64,000 nucleotides of DNA from Plutella xylostella (Eukaryota; Arthropoda; Insecta; Lepidoptera; Plutellidae): positions 8,070,001 to 8,134,000 of the forward strand of contig NC_063993.1 in the NCBI RefSeq assembly GCF_932276165.1, read 5' to 3'. Numbering within the stretch: the first letter of the stretch is position 1; the number at the start of each line of letters is the position of its first letter. The position numbers and the translations under genes are program-made. Positions 40,090-53,100 of the stretch are shown here, in pieces. Under the pieces are notes generated by a model. It did not search any database and was not told where the DNA came from. It saw nothing but the letters and a program-made list of their open reading frames with translations.

Positions 40090-40739
40090 TGTGCCCGTTC
40101 CACTTCTACGTTGGCATTGAGTGTTGTTGGCCAAGATAAGTGGTATTATGGATGGGGGGTTTCATTGTTACTCGGTATTAATACTTTGTTTGTTTGATAT
40201 CGCTTTTTTTTCTGGAATTCTTGTGAACTACTTACATGCTTGCACTGTTACTGCATAGTGTGGGAAAAGGAATCGATTTTTGCGTAAGTAGGTATCTGGT
40301 TATTAGATACTGAAAACACTGGTTAAGAAGAACCTATAGCACACGAATGTTTGCATATCCCCTATTTTAACGATAGGTTTAAATTCACTTTTAGGTTTTG
40401 CGATATTAATGGAAACTTCTCACCATTTATTCAAAATCATAATATTTATTTAAATAATCTTAACTCTTTACCAAAGTAATAGAGAGTTAGAAAACATGAA
40501 TTTATGACATAGTGATGTTGCATGTTGTGACAATGAAGCTATGAATACAGTATAATACATAGATTTCCTTCCACATTGATAAATTACGCAGACCTATAAG
40601 TTACGGAACTAGATTAAAATTACGTCATAGTTTTTCAAAACAGTAAAGTACTCGTATTTTAAAAATGATAAAATAATGATGTAGGTAAGATGCTCATTAT
40701 AAATTAACGATGGTAAATGAATGAAATAAGTATAGTTCT
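40090..40739. other. CPAP1 3' flank
   Basis: Contains the presumed 3' UTR of the chitin-binding gene. A tttatt (AATAAA on the minus strand) lies near 40429-40434, about 310 bases past the stop, and is a plausible polyadenylation signal. It also holds the promoter side of the 39470-40089 gene. Confidence 0.45.
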
Positions 40740-43700
40740 CTATAATCTCTTGTAGTAAATGCCGTGACCGTGGTATTCCTCCTCCTCAGGCTTAGGTTTC
40801 GGCACGTAAGGGTTCTTTAGAGGATCTGCGTTTAACCTGGAAAGGAAAAAATCTAGTTAGATTATGTGTGTATCTGTCTGTGCCGAAATGTGTACCTGTC
40901 GGAATCTTTCGACTGTAAATCCATCTCGTACCTACCTGGTAAATCAAATTGAAAATGTATTTTTATCATATTGCTATTACTATAGATTATTGTTCATTCT
41001 AGGTCTATTCTTTGCAACTCTATCGATTATACTCTCACGAGCAATTAAGAAGTTCCAGTGACAACCAAAACCAAATTAAGTACTCCTTAATGAAAAAGGC
41101 TAGCTTAATTTTATTACCCTGTGTGCAATATTCAGAATATTACCAGCTATAAACCTAAATGTTTTTTGTGTTAAAATTGAACGACGCGCCCTGCTGGCCC
41201 TCGCGCCCGTCGTGGCCCACGTGGGACACCCTGTATATCTCTGCTACTCACTTGTAGTGGTCGAGGGCCTGCGAGCAGTCGACGTTATACCACCAGTCGC
41301 ACGTGAACTTGGCCTGGTCGAACAGCGTCCCGTTGGTGCACAGGAACGACGCGCCCTGCTGGCCCTCGCGCCCGTCGTGGCATACGTGGTAGGCCTGGAA
41401 AGAACGTAGGTAGTCACATATTATAATGTATAATATAATACACGATTAAAGTATTCACTGTATAATACACGATAACAGGATAGTTAGGGTTAGACAGAGG
41501 GTTACTCTATCTATACTGTCGAAAAACGAGCGAACGAGAGCTGTAGATTAATTGGCACGTTTAAAACAACGACATTGTGCTCTCCGAAACTTCGTTTTCA
41601 TACAGAGTTTTTTTTATATACAAAGACCCCCCAGATTTATCCCGCGTATGCAACATATGCTACGCATTATGATTTCATATAGTTAGAACTGCGAATCAAA
41701 CTCTTATGTAACATTACGTTTGGCAAAAGTGTCATCTCATCTCGTCTTCGCTTTGGTGTAGGATAGATTTTACCAAATTGGCTATAGTGGCAGTGGGCTC
41801 CCGAAGAACCGATGACCATGAACCGAGCCTACGAACAGGCAAACGTAGCTTGGAACGCCCTCCAGTCACGATAAGACGTGACAAATTTGTGTCCTACCAC
41901 AAGAAATAAGATAGATGTTTAGCTCTGCGAATTCTTATTAAAAATATTATATGCACTACCTAGGCACAACTATGGTGATGCATAAGTTAATAATAAAATT
42001 ACGGCATAGGTCATTAGTTCCCAGTGCGGAAAATCAAACGCTCTCTACATAATTTGTAACAGTAACGATAATAGTTGTTATCCTGCTTATATTACATAAA
42101 ACGCAATATTTTTAAAGAATAACAATTATGTATTTACCAAGGCTTTAATTAGAGGTTCACTGGACATGATTCGTCATTAAATTGTATGTTGAAACTGCCG
42201 CCGAAGGGCATTCGTTATTTTAATTGAAGTTAAGCTCATACATCGGATAATACTGTCTACACAGCTACAAAATTGAGTTGTTTGGACGTCATTCATATAA
42301 AATTACATAATGTTGATTACTTGATTAAATCCTAATAATATAATAATAATAAGTTATATAGAGGTATAAGGGAATTGGATATACCTACGCCATATTGTAA
42401 TTTTTCGGGATTAATTTCATACAGCGTTCCCTTTAACTACAATACCACAAAAAACACGCACGAATTTCAAAAGGTCTGGTAAAGTATGGACGCCGAAAGC
42501 TTTAGACCACATCCATTGTTATGGGAGTAGTCTAGCAATAAACTGCTGAAGAAGAAGAAGAGGCCTAACTCCACCAGTGGACTGCTTTAAGCTAAGAAAA
42601 AGAAGAAAAATATAACAAAACCCACCTGACATCCAGTCTCAACATTAGCGTACATCCCAGGGTGGATCGGCACGTGGTGACAGGAGAAGCTGGTGTGAGG
42701 AACCTCGTGGTAGATGGGGTAGTCCACCCCGGGTATTCCCGGGACATTCTTCAGGTCTTGGGGCTTCTCATGCTCTCTCAGGGGCTTCGGTCTGACGATC
42801 GCCTGCTGGTACTGAATGGGGTAGTCGTCATAGTCTGATGGCTGTTGGTATCTCTGGAATGAGAGAAAAACAAATTTATCGTATTGTTTTATTTCAGGAG
42901 AATTACTCTAGCTGTCGAGCAATCGATAATACGTTTAGGGCCCTTTTCACACCTGTGGGATAAAAAGTATGCTGTCACTCTTTGTAATGTAATTATGTTT
43001 TAGACAGTGACAGCATGTTTTTATCCCACAGGTAGCCATTATCCAGACAATATGAAACAGGCCCTTAATGAAACGTAGTAAAGTAGTGGTTGACCCAAAA
43101 TACGCATCTCGTTAGCGATAGTACCTACTAGTTATTATTCTGTGGCGATAGGAACCCCCTAGCGTAGGGTATAAGATCATAATCGTACCTATTAATCATG
43201 TATGGACATGATATGTACCTATTAAAGCAATTACTCTCTACAATCAGGTCTGACATGTTAACATTGACACAGTTTTTAAAGTCTCTATCCAATCCACTTA
43301 CTTATTAGTAGAGCATGTAAACGAAATAAACCATATTTTCATAATATGTAAAGGAAATTGTAGTACAAATACACTGGTGCCTAAGTAATTTATTATTTTG
43401 CCATTGACTTTTCCTTACTCATATCACATTTTCATCATACAAACATAATATTTTTCCCAATACATAATCAGCGTAGCAGAAACACGGTCATTGAAACAAG
43501 AATCAACAATTCTAAACCACCCTAATGTCCACACATGCGTATAATCTAATCACTGTCATTGCGAGTAAGGTCTTCGACCCAGCTGCTTGGTCGACTATTC
43601 AGTGCTGTGAAACAGTTCTAACGCGATCGTGGAAGAGAATAGCCAGTCTGCCAAGATAGGTCTGTGAAGCGCCACTTCTATTATGTGGGTATCATTTGTT

Positions 43701-46700
43701 ATTTTGTTAAGTAAATGCTCTCTCATTAAGGGTCTCATTTGATACAAGTGAATTGGTACGAACTACGATTAAAGCCACACTGAGATTTAAACATGAGACC
43801 TCGGCCGTATATAACAATAGTAACAGTACCCGCATCTGACCCTGTTTATGAGATTCATAGTTCGGGAAAATTTTAGTATCAACATATTATGTTTAGTATG
43901 TTGTAAGCCGAATGGGGGTAACTCAGGGGGTCATTCTGAACCACTTTTGCTTTACGATTTTAAAATATTCGTGAACAAAAATCATCCCCTTTACCTGGCT
44001 TAATAAATAGTATCGTCACGTGGTATGATAGCAGATAGAATAGCGTCGTATCGCAGAATACGTGGTTGCTTGCGACACAGCTGAGCGAGTGAGAGGGAGG
44101 GCAATGTGCGCTCACCTTGTCACGGTCGACCAGAGTTGCGCAGACGCCGCAATGTGGAAGGATTTAGGTTCCGATTCCGACGCCGGAATTGCAAAGGGAT
44201 ATGAAATTTGAATAGCGGTTTAAAGTATTAATTTTGTAGCTCACGTGGACTATTTGACGGTTTACGCAAATAAGAGGATACTTATTATGTTTATCATTTT
44301 TAACAAAAGAATTTTGAGATATTGTATCTGGATTTCCAGTATCCCAGGATTTGAAGTCACAGTGCGATGAAACATTAACTTAGTATTTTGTAGGGATTTG
44401 ATTAAATAATATGACCCTACCCTACAGGGGTAGATTTTTTTCATCTCACTTGAAGTTTACTTTTACTTACGTAACTAGGTACGTGTCAGAGATGCTTTTA
44501 GAGTTAAGCCGTATTTTTTCACAAGTGTTATTTGATACTTCATAAAGTTAATCAGGGTGTTGAATCAGTAGTAAATATACTTATTAATAAAAAAAGTGAG
44601 CACCAGCAGTCACATTTTTGTGAATAACTATACCAAACACTTTTGCAAACTCTGTATTTTATTCACGTTCATAAAATCTAAGGCAGGTAACCTATACAAA
44701 GTACTATCTAATGTGTCGATATTTTGTGAATATAACCGTACTTACCTAGAAAATTCCACTAAGCTAGGTACTCTAATCATCTTTATTGGACAGTTGATAT
44801 TTAGTTTCCAAATTCATTCTTGATAAATATTTACCGACTTAGTTATATAAGCAGGTAGGAAACCTGGGCAAATGTTAATGATTTCGATATCCTATGAGAG
44901 ACATTATACGGTCCGTACTACTACGGAAGGATTATATATCATATTTATGTACTACATAATAAAAACTGGCCTGGTAAGCATGTATTACGTATGAAGACGA
45001 CCGAATGGCGTAGTGGTTAGTGACCTGACTACTGAGCCGATGGTCCCGGGTTCGATTCCCGGCTGGGGCAGATATTTGTTTAAAGACAGATATTTGTACT
45101 CGGGTCTTGGGTGTTGATATTTATATTTAGTATCTATCTATCTATGTATTTGTGTAGATATATCAGCTGTCCGACACCCATAACACAGGTTCTGCCTAGC
45201 TTGGGGTCGGATGGCCGTGTGTGAGATTTCCCCACATATTTATTTATTTATTTATTTATTTATATTACTGAAATATCATCGAAATAAATACATAGACAGT
45301 TCAGAAGGGTTTGATTTCAAGCTCGTCGATAACTTCATGTCAGCAATAAATAGTTATGTACATATTTATGCTCCGTGAACGTTAATATTAACTCAAATAA
45401 CTAGTATGCAAGTAAGTAACAAATATTTGCGTTTTCATGTCCAACTGGTAGGTATTTCCTGTGAATCGGAACGTCAAAGTCATCGAAATATTAATTAAAT
45501 TAAAACAATTTTTAACTACATATCAGCGTCGTCGTCGCGGTTTAGTGATTCGCATAATTTACCAATATCCCGGAAAGCAACTACTGAATTTATAAAACAC
45601 CCGACGTTTTCCTTCGGAAGTGGCTGTTTACGGGTTGTGAAATTATTCCTTGTGCTTAATTTCATTTTAAACCTGGCGTAAACCGCACCAATTCAGTAGT
45701 GAATTCGAAAGTGTGGAACTAAAGTATTCCCTCTTGCACAGCCTAATATTATATCGCTTATCTAGTATAGACAGCCAGACAACAGAGCGATAGGTATTGT
45801 TGGGGTTCTGGTTTTACTTTCTAAGGACCCGTGCCCCAGCAATTGGGACATGATGGGTCGTGATGAAGGTACGGAACCCATAAAATGAAAATTAAAAAAT
45901 ATTAATAAAATAAAATGTAAGTAAATTAATTAAGTAATTTGATATGTCCCCCATTATGGTGCTAGTGTTAGCTTCTGGAGTCTCTGGAGACTACGAAATT
46001 CGTTTTGAATGAACAAGGGTATCTGGGTAGAAGGGAAAATTATTTAGTACCTTTCCTTTATGAAGGAAAAATTGCCGATACAGTTAAAATTCCGTTTACT
46101 GATCGCATATCGTATCAACGGATCATTCTTCAATGAGTATATGTATAGGTAAGTACATAATACATATATAGGTAGGTGTAGGGTACTTATAGGAAATATG
46201 AATATTTAAATTTTTCGTTATCAATAATGATTTCTAATAAATTAACAATACTTTACTAGAAGTATTTATGCAATTCAGAAATTATTTTCTAAGATTAGCT
46301 CTATTGTAGAGAGCAATGATCTCTGAAACATACACGGTAACTATGTGTTGTTGGCAGACCATTTATCACAAATAAGGACATCAGACATACTACTTACGTA
46401 GTTAGTTAGATACAGTTTTAACATGTCAGTAGGTAGGTACATCTTTCCAAATCTCAATCCATATCAATGGGCTGGCTGGTGTAATAATTCGCTCAGGGAT
46501 ACAATTTACGTAAATACCTCTACTATTGTTTCTAGAAAATCACGGAAATAACAAAGAGGCGAAATCACCATTCCCCTACCATATAGTACTAGAAACTTGC
46601 TAAGCTTAGTTCAAGCCATTGCGCAAGGCACTTATTCAATAAGTTCATGCTGTATCACGTCTGTATACAGAGTTATACAGTAACTGGTTTTGTTTTTATT

Positions 46701-49454
46701 ACGTAGAACCTTCTCAATACAGTGTGCTGCAATAGTTACTGACCTACCCTACATTATAATGACCGACAATGTTGAGTATGTGGAGAAATGCCCCTGAGAT
46801 TAAACCATGAATGAAAAAAATACTATAATCGAAAATTTAATGACACGGTTTCGCAAAGGTGTTAAGAATCATGCATACAGAACCTATGCACCTACCTAGT
46901 AGCACTTAACTTTGACATTTCAAATCTAGGTCTCACAATAGATACGCTACCTATGTTAAAGGTGGTTAAAGTCAAGAATATATTTTAACGTGCCTAGGCC
47001 GAGCCCTGAACCATGGCAGCTCTCGTTCAATTGAGTGGTCACGAATTCAAATCCTTCATGGTAAATAAAATACCTTCAACATCACACGAAAAAAGGTGAT
47101 TTTAGAGATACCGCTGCCATTGCCATTACCTCAAGATACAGAACTGCAGTCTGTGCCCGGTAAGGAAGTAAATATAGTTGCCCCGCATATTATCTTTAGG
47201 TATTCTAATTAATAGAACATTATAAAATTTAGATATTTTATACTTTAATAAGAATCGTGAGAACCGCTACGCGACATAATAAAATAGTTTCCTCATTAAC
47301 GATAACACAAAAACACGAACACTAAGTAATTTTAATCAGGTACAGTTTATGTATAATTATCTTCCTGAAATTACCAATTAACGTTTTAATTACACACCTA
47401 CCAAGTTAATTATGAAATAGTGGCAAAATGCCAAGTAGAGTGTCTTAGCAACCCTTATAATTACATATCTACAGACATAAGGTAAATGTCCCAGTAGTTG
47501 ACACAATAGTGGCAATAACAAAAACGTTGTTAAGGAAAAACTTTTATTACGAAATCAGGCGGTAACTAAGTAACAAAATTTGGTAAATCAGTCTTCTATC
47601 TAAATTATCTCCTTACAATCAAGTATCTAATTAAACGTTTTTTATTATTTTCCGACAAAATTCAAACAGTCTCAAAATGTACCTATAATTGATAGGAAAT
47701 TTTTCACTTCGCCCAGTAATTGACAAAGCAGTTTTACATTCTGTGTTCCAGTAATTGATATGAAGTCATCAACAAAAAAAATAAAAAAAATACAAAGTAT
47801 TAAAAATCTGCCATAGCAAAAGTAAAGTAATAAAAACATTGAACATTTTACACGTCTTCGCAACATATATTTTACGCAATAACGTTGTCATTATAATGAG
47901 ACCCTATGAAATTCACCATTCAAAATAGCATATAATAATTTATCCATTTCTTGTTTCTTCTTTCGTCTTAATCGTTCTCATTCGTCCGTCTTTGTCCATT
48001 ATCATTCTTATTATTTTCTTCCTGTATTTCCACATCATCTTCGCTTGAAGAATCAAACAATACTTTTTTGGTGATTTGCAAGGCGTCTAGATTCTGTTGT
48101 CTACAGTTTTATTTGCTAAATTCTTTTCTTGTTTAATCTTCATGGCTTCATCTTCTCTTTTTTCTTTGTCTTTCTTCAGCTCGTTTTTCTTTCGGTTCTA
48201 ATATTTTTTTTCTTTTTCCTTTGCCATGCTTAATACCTCCTTAACTATGGTGTTTTCTTGCGCTGGCGATAAAAAAGTTTTTGGATCCATACGCCAGTCA
48301 AGTGGAGTCTTACCGTTCACTTTATAAGCATAATATAAAGTACATTGTATTTGCTGGCTTCGGCTGCAGCAGCTATTGGTAAACCAGATTTTACCTCTTC
48401 ATAAGCTCGTTGCATTGAATCCACACTGTAAGCAAGCATTTTAACTTTAATTGGTGGCATCTTATCAAATTATAGTACCAGCAACGAACATTTTATTGTT
48501 ATTAATAATGTGTATAACCAATAGTTGATAGCTAGATGACCAGTACTTGATACCCTATCAAGTACTCGACCCGTGCAATATTTTCAACCCAGAAATAAAC
48601 AAAGACAAATTTTATTGTATTGTGACCCTTACACCTTTGATATTACGAGAAAATTAAAAAAAATATTTTGACCTATTACTTGATAGGGGGTATCAATTAC
48701 TAGGTATTTGGGTTTTTCTTGTTCTAGTAGATGATACTCGTCACAAACAAGTAAATATAATAAAAATTGGTAAAATAAACATGAACCAGCGAAGTTACTT
48801 TACATGCAAAGGTAATAAAAACAATACTTACCCGTAAAACGCTATAAATCAACTGCAATATCGTATCGGCGAACACTCCGAGCTTAGTTATTCAATTAAC
48901 GAAACACAAGTAAACGCGTTGATGCAAACGGCTGCACGGGAAAAAAATTGTAACTTGAAATTGAATCGATGCAGAATACTGACACTTTGGTTTTCAATTT
49001 AACAGACTTCAAAGATCAAATATTGATAGGAGTGCGTTTAAAAACTGAATTAGTTTTCTTATTGTTCAACCATAAAGTTGAAACTATCAATTACTGGGAC
49101 CCTATCAACTACAGGGACATTTACCTTAGGTAATGTGGCCCATTTAGGTAGATAATACTTATTGAAAAATCAGAAACTACCTACATACGATGAAGCATTT
49201 TTAAATATATCATCACTTTCAATACAAATTGTAAGTAAATAGGTAGGCACTTTTTTTTCTTTTCACTTTATTTATGCTTGCCATCCCATTGCTGTCTATC
49301 GGACACGGGGTAGTAGGTATGGGGTTGAACTGAGGGAGAGAATAAACTCAAAACTTTAAGATCCTACCTGTAAATACGCAGCATCTGAAACCAGACCACA
49401 GAGTAGCGCTGTAGTGAGCGCGCGCAAAACAGCTTTACCCATTTCCCCGCACAT
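40740..49454 (-). CDS. Cuticular protein with one chitin-binding type 2 domain (CPAP1 type), four exons
   Basis: Exons are 49454-49368, 42853-42626, 41394-41252 and 40836-40740, with GT-AG borders, totalling 555 nt and 184 aa. Exon 1 encodes a signal peptide (KAVLRALTTALLCGLVSDA). Exons 2-3 encode a single peritrophin-A/CBM14 domain starting SFSCHHVPIHPGMYANVETG and ending FTCDWWYNVDC. All six cysteines are present, spaced C-16-C-5-C-13-C-12-C-7-C. The tail ends PKPKPEEEEYHGHGIYYKRL. One domain with a short acidic tail is the CPAP1 plan: extracellular proteins that bind chitin in cuticle and tracheal lining. Which CPAP1 member it is cannot be decided by eye. Intron 1 (6.5 kb) carries a pogo-like deletion derivative and a SINE; intron 3 carries a copy of part of exon 3. 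Confidence 0.9.
41030..41135. mobile_element. Partial ACTCACGAG-family MITE
   Basis: actctcacgagcaattaaga at the left and taatgaaaaaggctagctta further on match the family but lack a clear right end. It lies in CPAP1 intron 3. Confidence 0.45.
41179..41236 (-). repeat. Duplicate of part of CPAP1 exon 3 joined to a transposon-type end
   Basis: gaacgacgcgccctgctggc and the following bases to about 41224 repeat, with about two differences, the exon 3 segment at 41344-41389. They are followed at once by gggacaccctgtatat, the same terminal sequence that ends the inverted-repeat element at 59965. The copy has no splice acceptor and is not a functional exon. Confidence 0.7.
41498..41615. mobile_element. 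MITE fragment related to 26219
   Basis: gggttactctatctatactg and tgtcgaaaaacgagcgaacg followed by ttggcacgttt match the element at 26219. The right end is unclear. Confidence 0.45.
41616..42625. other. CPAP1 intron 2; RTE tail fragment
   Basis: Mostly unassigned. ccaccagtggactgctttaa near 42571 and the (AAG)n run before it resemble a worn RTE-like 3' end. Confidence 0.4.
42937..43074. mobile_element. MITE of the GGCCTGTTTCA / GTGGGATAAAA family, copy 2
   Basis: agggcccttttcacacctgt and gggataaaaagtatgctgtc on the left pair with gacagcatgtttttatccca and atgaaacaggccctta on the right. It is more regular than copy 1 at 35443 and lies in CPAP1 intron 1. Confidence 0.65.
43075..44993. other. CPAP1 intron 1, no gene; one MITE fragment
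   Basis: A fragment near 43905-44010 (agccgaatgggggtaactca, gggggtcattctgaacc) resembles the CAGGG-end MITE interior. Nothing else is recognised. Confidence 0.4.
44994..45262 (+). mobile_element. tRNA-derived SINE with a (TTTA)n tail
   Basis: The head (tggcgtagtggttagtgacc, then ggttcgattcc at 45049-45059) and first body segment are nearly the same as in the SINEs at 7100 and 7863. After gggtcttgggtgt the sequence is unrelated: tcagctgtccgacacccata, ggttctgcctagcttggggt, then (TTTA)n. So head and tail belong to different modules. A six-base tattac occurs on both sides, but I do not call it a target duplication. Confidence 0.8.
45263..47477. other. CPAP1 intron 1, no gene seen
   Basis: About 2.2 kb of AT-rich intron with no exon, RNA or repeat I can support. 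Confidence 0.4.
47480..49126 (-). mobile_element. Pogo-like (psq-HTH) transposon deletion derivative
   Basis: The ends aggtaaatgtcccagtagtt at the left and aactacagggacatttacct at the right are inverted repeats, flanked by TA (47478-47479 and 49127-49128), as expected of Tc1/mariner/pogo elements. The motif cagta(a/g/c)ttga recurs just inside both ends (47491, 47717, 47749, 48540, and in reverse at 48560, about 48700, 49087 and 49105), and may mark transposase binding sites. The interior keeps broken pieces of a transposase gene. Length 1647 bp, within CPAP1 intron 1. Confidence 0.75.
47940..48460 (-). pseudogene. Transposase remnant: psq-type helix-turn-helix and acidic tail
   Basis: From 48460 the minus strand reads MPPIKVKMLAYSVDSMQRAY then EEVKSGLPIAAAAEASKYNV, a pipsqueak/CENP-B-type DNA-binding helix-turn-helix as at the start of pogo/Tigger transposases. 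A frameshift near 48325 leads into KVNGKTPLDWRMDPKTFLSP and AQENTIVKEVLSMAKEKEKK, then a stop. Downstream a Lys/Glu-rich stretch, and, in another frame, KKVLFDSSSEDDVEIQEENN near the end resemble the acidic C-terminus of such proteins. The catalytic DDE core is missing. Non-functional. Confidence 0.7.
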
Positions 49455-50060
49455 TTTTAAAAAGTTAGTTTTAAAAGTAAACTCTTGAACTCTATGGTCA
49501 CTTGACAGTCACGCGGTTCGGTTGCGCGGTGAGACTGTTGGAGTTAGCTTGAAAGTCTTCAAACCCCCACTAGGTAATGTGGTGGTGGAAGGTATTGCCG
49601 AAATCGCTAAAGTAATTTTTGTTTAATTAATGTTAGGTGTGGTTGGCTAAAGTTACGTGGGAAGTCAGTTTCCCTAGGTTTGAATTAAGATTAGATGAAT
49701 AGTACTTAACTAGATAGGTGTGTACCGACTATCCTAAGGTACCTAAGTAATTACCACATAAATAAGAATAATAACTAGTTCACTGTTCATCTAGTTGTAA
49801 TCCTAAAAGCTTTTCGAACAGTAAATTATGACCACCGGCCACTTTAAAAAAAAATAAAAAATCTGCAGAGTTATACTTTTTTTTTCACTTGTTTGTAAGT
49901 GGCTTGTTTTGTAGAAAGTGCATGAAATGAGACTTCCAAAGATAACGTCTCACACGTTTAACTGTAGGTAGGTACCTACTTTTTTATACTTCCGGGGAGC
50001 ACCCTGAACAGTCAGCTACTGACGCTATTCTGACTGGATAATCCTTATACCACGGTGATA
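49455..50060. other. CPAP1 upstream region
   Basis: Presumed 5' UTR and promoter of the chitin-binding gene (transcribed leftward). No clear TATA box at the expected spacing; no other gene. Confidence 0.35.
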
Positions 50061-50174
50061 GGGCTTGTACACAAATCTGCGACTGTTTTGACAGTTTTTC
50101 AGGGCAAATGCTTAATTACTGTCGCACGTTTTTGAGATGCGACGACGTCGCAACGCAGTTTTGTGTACAAGCCC
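50061..50174. mobile_element. Short MITE with GGGCTTGTACACAAA ends
   Basis: gggcttgtacacaaatctgc on the left pairs with gcagttttgtgtacaagccc on the right, flanked on both sides by ATA. The inner arms (tgcgac/gtcgca) extend the foldback. 114 bp, between CPAP1 and calumenin. Confidence 0.65.
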
Positions 50175-53100
50175 ATAAATCCTAAACTAGCTCTACTGTT
50201 ATGTACCTGAACTATTGGGTGGGTAGGTTTCAATGTAACAGGGGTAAGAAGTTGGTTGGGGACGAAAAATTTCTTTCCTAAGTAAGTACACTAACCTTTC
50301 AAGAACCTTAGTACATCTAGATTATACTTAGATCTAGATGACACTGCACTTGAAAGTGGTTGCAATCGTAATATGTAAGTACCAACGTAATTCCTTATAA
50401 TTCTACTTTCACGACCGCTATATTTATATAACTAACTTCCTCCAATCAATGTTTAGATAAAGTACCTACCTTACGTATTTTAGCATTTGCACACACATGG
50501 TGCCAATTTGTGTTAGGTAACAATGCATTGAATGTATCAATAATATCAATCTTTAATCAAACTAAATTAAGTACAATCACAATATACCTACCTAGTAATA
50601 AACCGTTATATAAGGAGCCGTAGCCATGTAGTGTTGGTATCTATCTACCTATGAGTACCAACAGTTAAAGTAACTAGGTACACTATTCAGAAACTGAACG
50701 TGACTTTAAAACGATTTGATTCAATGATTTCATTCAATTTATAGTTAATATCATCATCATACCATGCACGATTGTTCAAACAGTTCCATGCCATTTTTTC
50801 TCACTGTTGGTTTCTTACTCCAGCAAAAGAATTGCTTCGCGATTTAGAATAAGGCTCCTGTTAGTATTCAGAAACGCTTTCAGTTTTCACGGCTCGTTAA
50901 CAGGTTTATGTTGTAACGTCATTAACAGTGTGCAGTTATTAGATATTATTTAATAGACACTATCAAGTTTCTTTTTTATGTGAGGTCTGCCGTCTGCCTA
51001 CTGCCGAGTTATCGAATGGTTAGTGTGCTCGGTGAGGTGAATGGTATATTTGATTGATGATATTATGATGTATGAGTAAGTTATGTACTGGTAGACTATC
51101 TATAGTTTATGGCAAAAACTATTATAAGATGCTTTTAAAAGTATTTCTTCCTATAATAATCTGATAACAGTGATACTTAAATAAGTACTTAAGTACCACA
51201 GTAGTTCGTTTTGTTAGATACTTATACTTACAGCCACATTCATTCCGTGACCAACTCTTAAATCGTGAAGAAATACGGCTGCTACTGCTAGTTTTGTGTT
51301 GTAGGTCTATAAGAGCAGTCATCGTCATATGGTTTGGATTGGTGTAAGACGAGTACTCACCTGAAAGACTCATGACTCACGATCACGAATCATCTGGGCA
51401 AATAGAAAAGAGGTGGTCTGAAATATCTATTGACACGAAGCTATGTATTAGTTCCATAAAACAGCGCACTGCAAGACGTTAGGAAACATCCGATGTTTAG
51501 CGGTTGTTGAGCAAAAGCAGCGGTTCAATGCCTTCCCCTTAAGGTAGGTCTGTGCCTTCCTACTAACATCACAATAATGTTAAGATACGTATCGTGCAAG
51601 AAAAGCATAAATAAATAAATAAATATCGTTACGTAAAGAACATGCATGGAAGTTATAAGTACTGACGTAAGTACTAATTACTTCCATGAGAACATGAAAG
51701 AAGGATTTTACCAATGACACTTGCATTGATTGCTACCGGACTGTATACTTTTGCTACTGTATGCTTTGTGGTATAGCCCCACTTGCTTAGGATGTCTGCA
51801 GCAACTTTTTTGCCATGGAAGACAAGACTTACCAGAAGGGTACTAGTAATTATTGTGGCTTTACGTATTGTTTGATTTCATCCGGTATGGACATCGAACT
51901 ATTGAGGTACAGTTTACTTACGGGTTTTTAAGAATGCGAAACAACTATTAAGAAAATACCAAAGATCTGTATACATTAATTAGTAAAAATTTATTTGTAG
52001 TCCAACAAAAATAAAAGCTTCTTACTTAGAATCTAAAGTACATTGCATCAAACATCATTATTTAGTCGTTATTACAATCATACTAGTAGAATCATAATAC
52101 AAAATAAAATTACGGTTATGTAATAATTATTGTCGTATTCAAAGCGACTTTTCGCATAACACGCATACAGTAGGTACCTATGTGCTTTCACAAAAATACC
52201 TAGACATACAAAATCTATACTTTTTTTGTTAATTATTTGTTAGGCACTGATTTTGTTATTGACTTACGTTTTCTAGTTTAGGCCCTTTGCCTATAAAAGG
52301 GCATTTGCATTCATTCCTTATTAGAGATACAAAAAAAAAACAATAAATGCACTTTATACTGATTGAATTTACCTTTCATTAATATATTATCAGAAGAAAA
52401 TGTTATAAGCCTGTTGTTTAGTATTGTATTTGTATTGCTTTTGTATTGCCAAAACAACAATATATTAATTTATAATAACTATTTTTCATATAATATTTAT
52501 TTAAAAACTATCCTAGAGATTCAATTATCAGAAGAAATATTAACTTTGGTCTTAACATTGTTATACATACCTAACTATAAAGTAAATAATGAATCTTAAA
52601 GTTACAATAAGCATAATCTAACTACTACGAATTATTTATACTTGGCAAGGTGGAATATCTAACGTTTTTAGCATAATATAAACTTTGTTAAGTACCAATT
52701 ATATATTTTTTGTTGTGTACCAAAAGCATTAAAGTCCATGCCATAATATAAATTGTATGTTTTATACATAGATGCGAAATATTACAAACTCATTTTTTTG
52801 CTAATAACCAGGTATGTTTGGTTGGAATTAGTGGTTTTGTTTTGCCATTGGATAATCATGGCTTTTAATAAATAACTGGAAATATTTATCGAAAATATAA
52901 AATTTATAAAAAAAAATGGCACAAAATAAAATGTAAGTATATAAAAATATTCATTAAATAATATAAAACATAGATAAGTATATTGGAATCCTTTCAGTGT
53001 ATGGAATACCAAACTGGGTTCGAAGGTTAATGTGACTATGAACTAACTAATTCATAAGACTCATCGAATGTTATAAACAATATCGATTCAGACGTTAAAA

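Noticed and set aside
39931..40134. Single-exon reading of the 39470-40089 gene ending at 39931
   Set aside because: After the signal peptide the frame becomes low-quality sequence, whereas a GT donor at 40021 splices in phase to an exon resembling the neighbouring gene.
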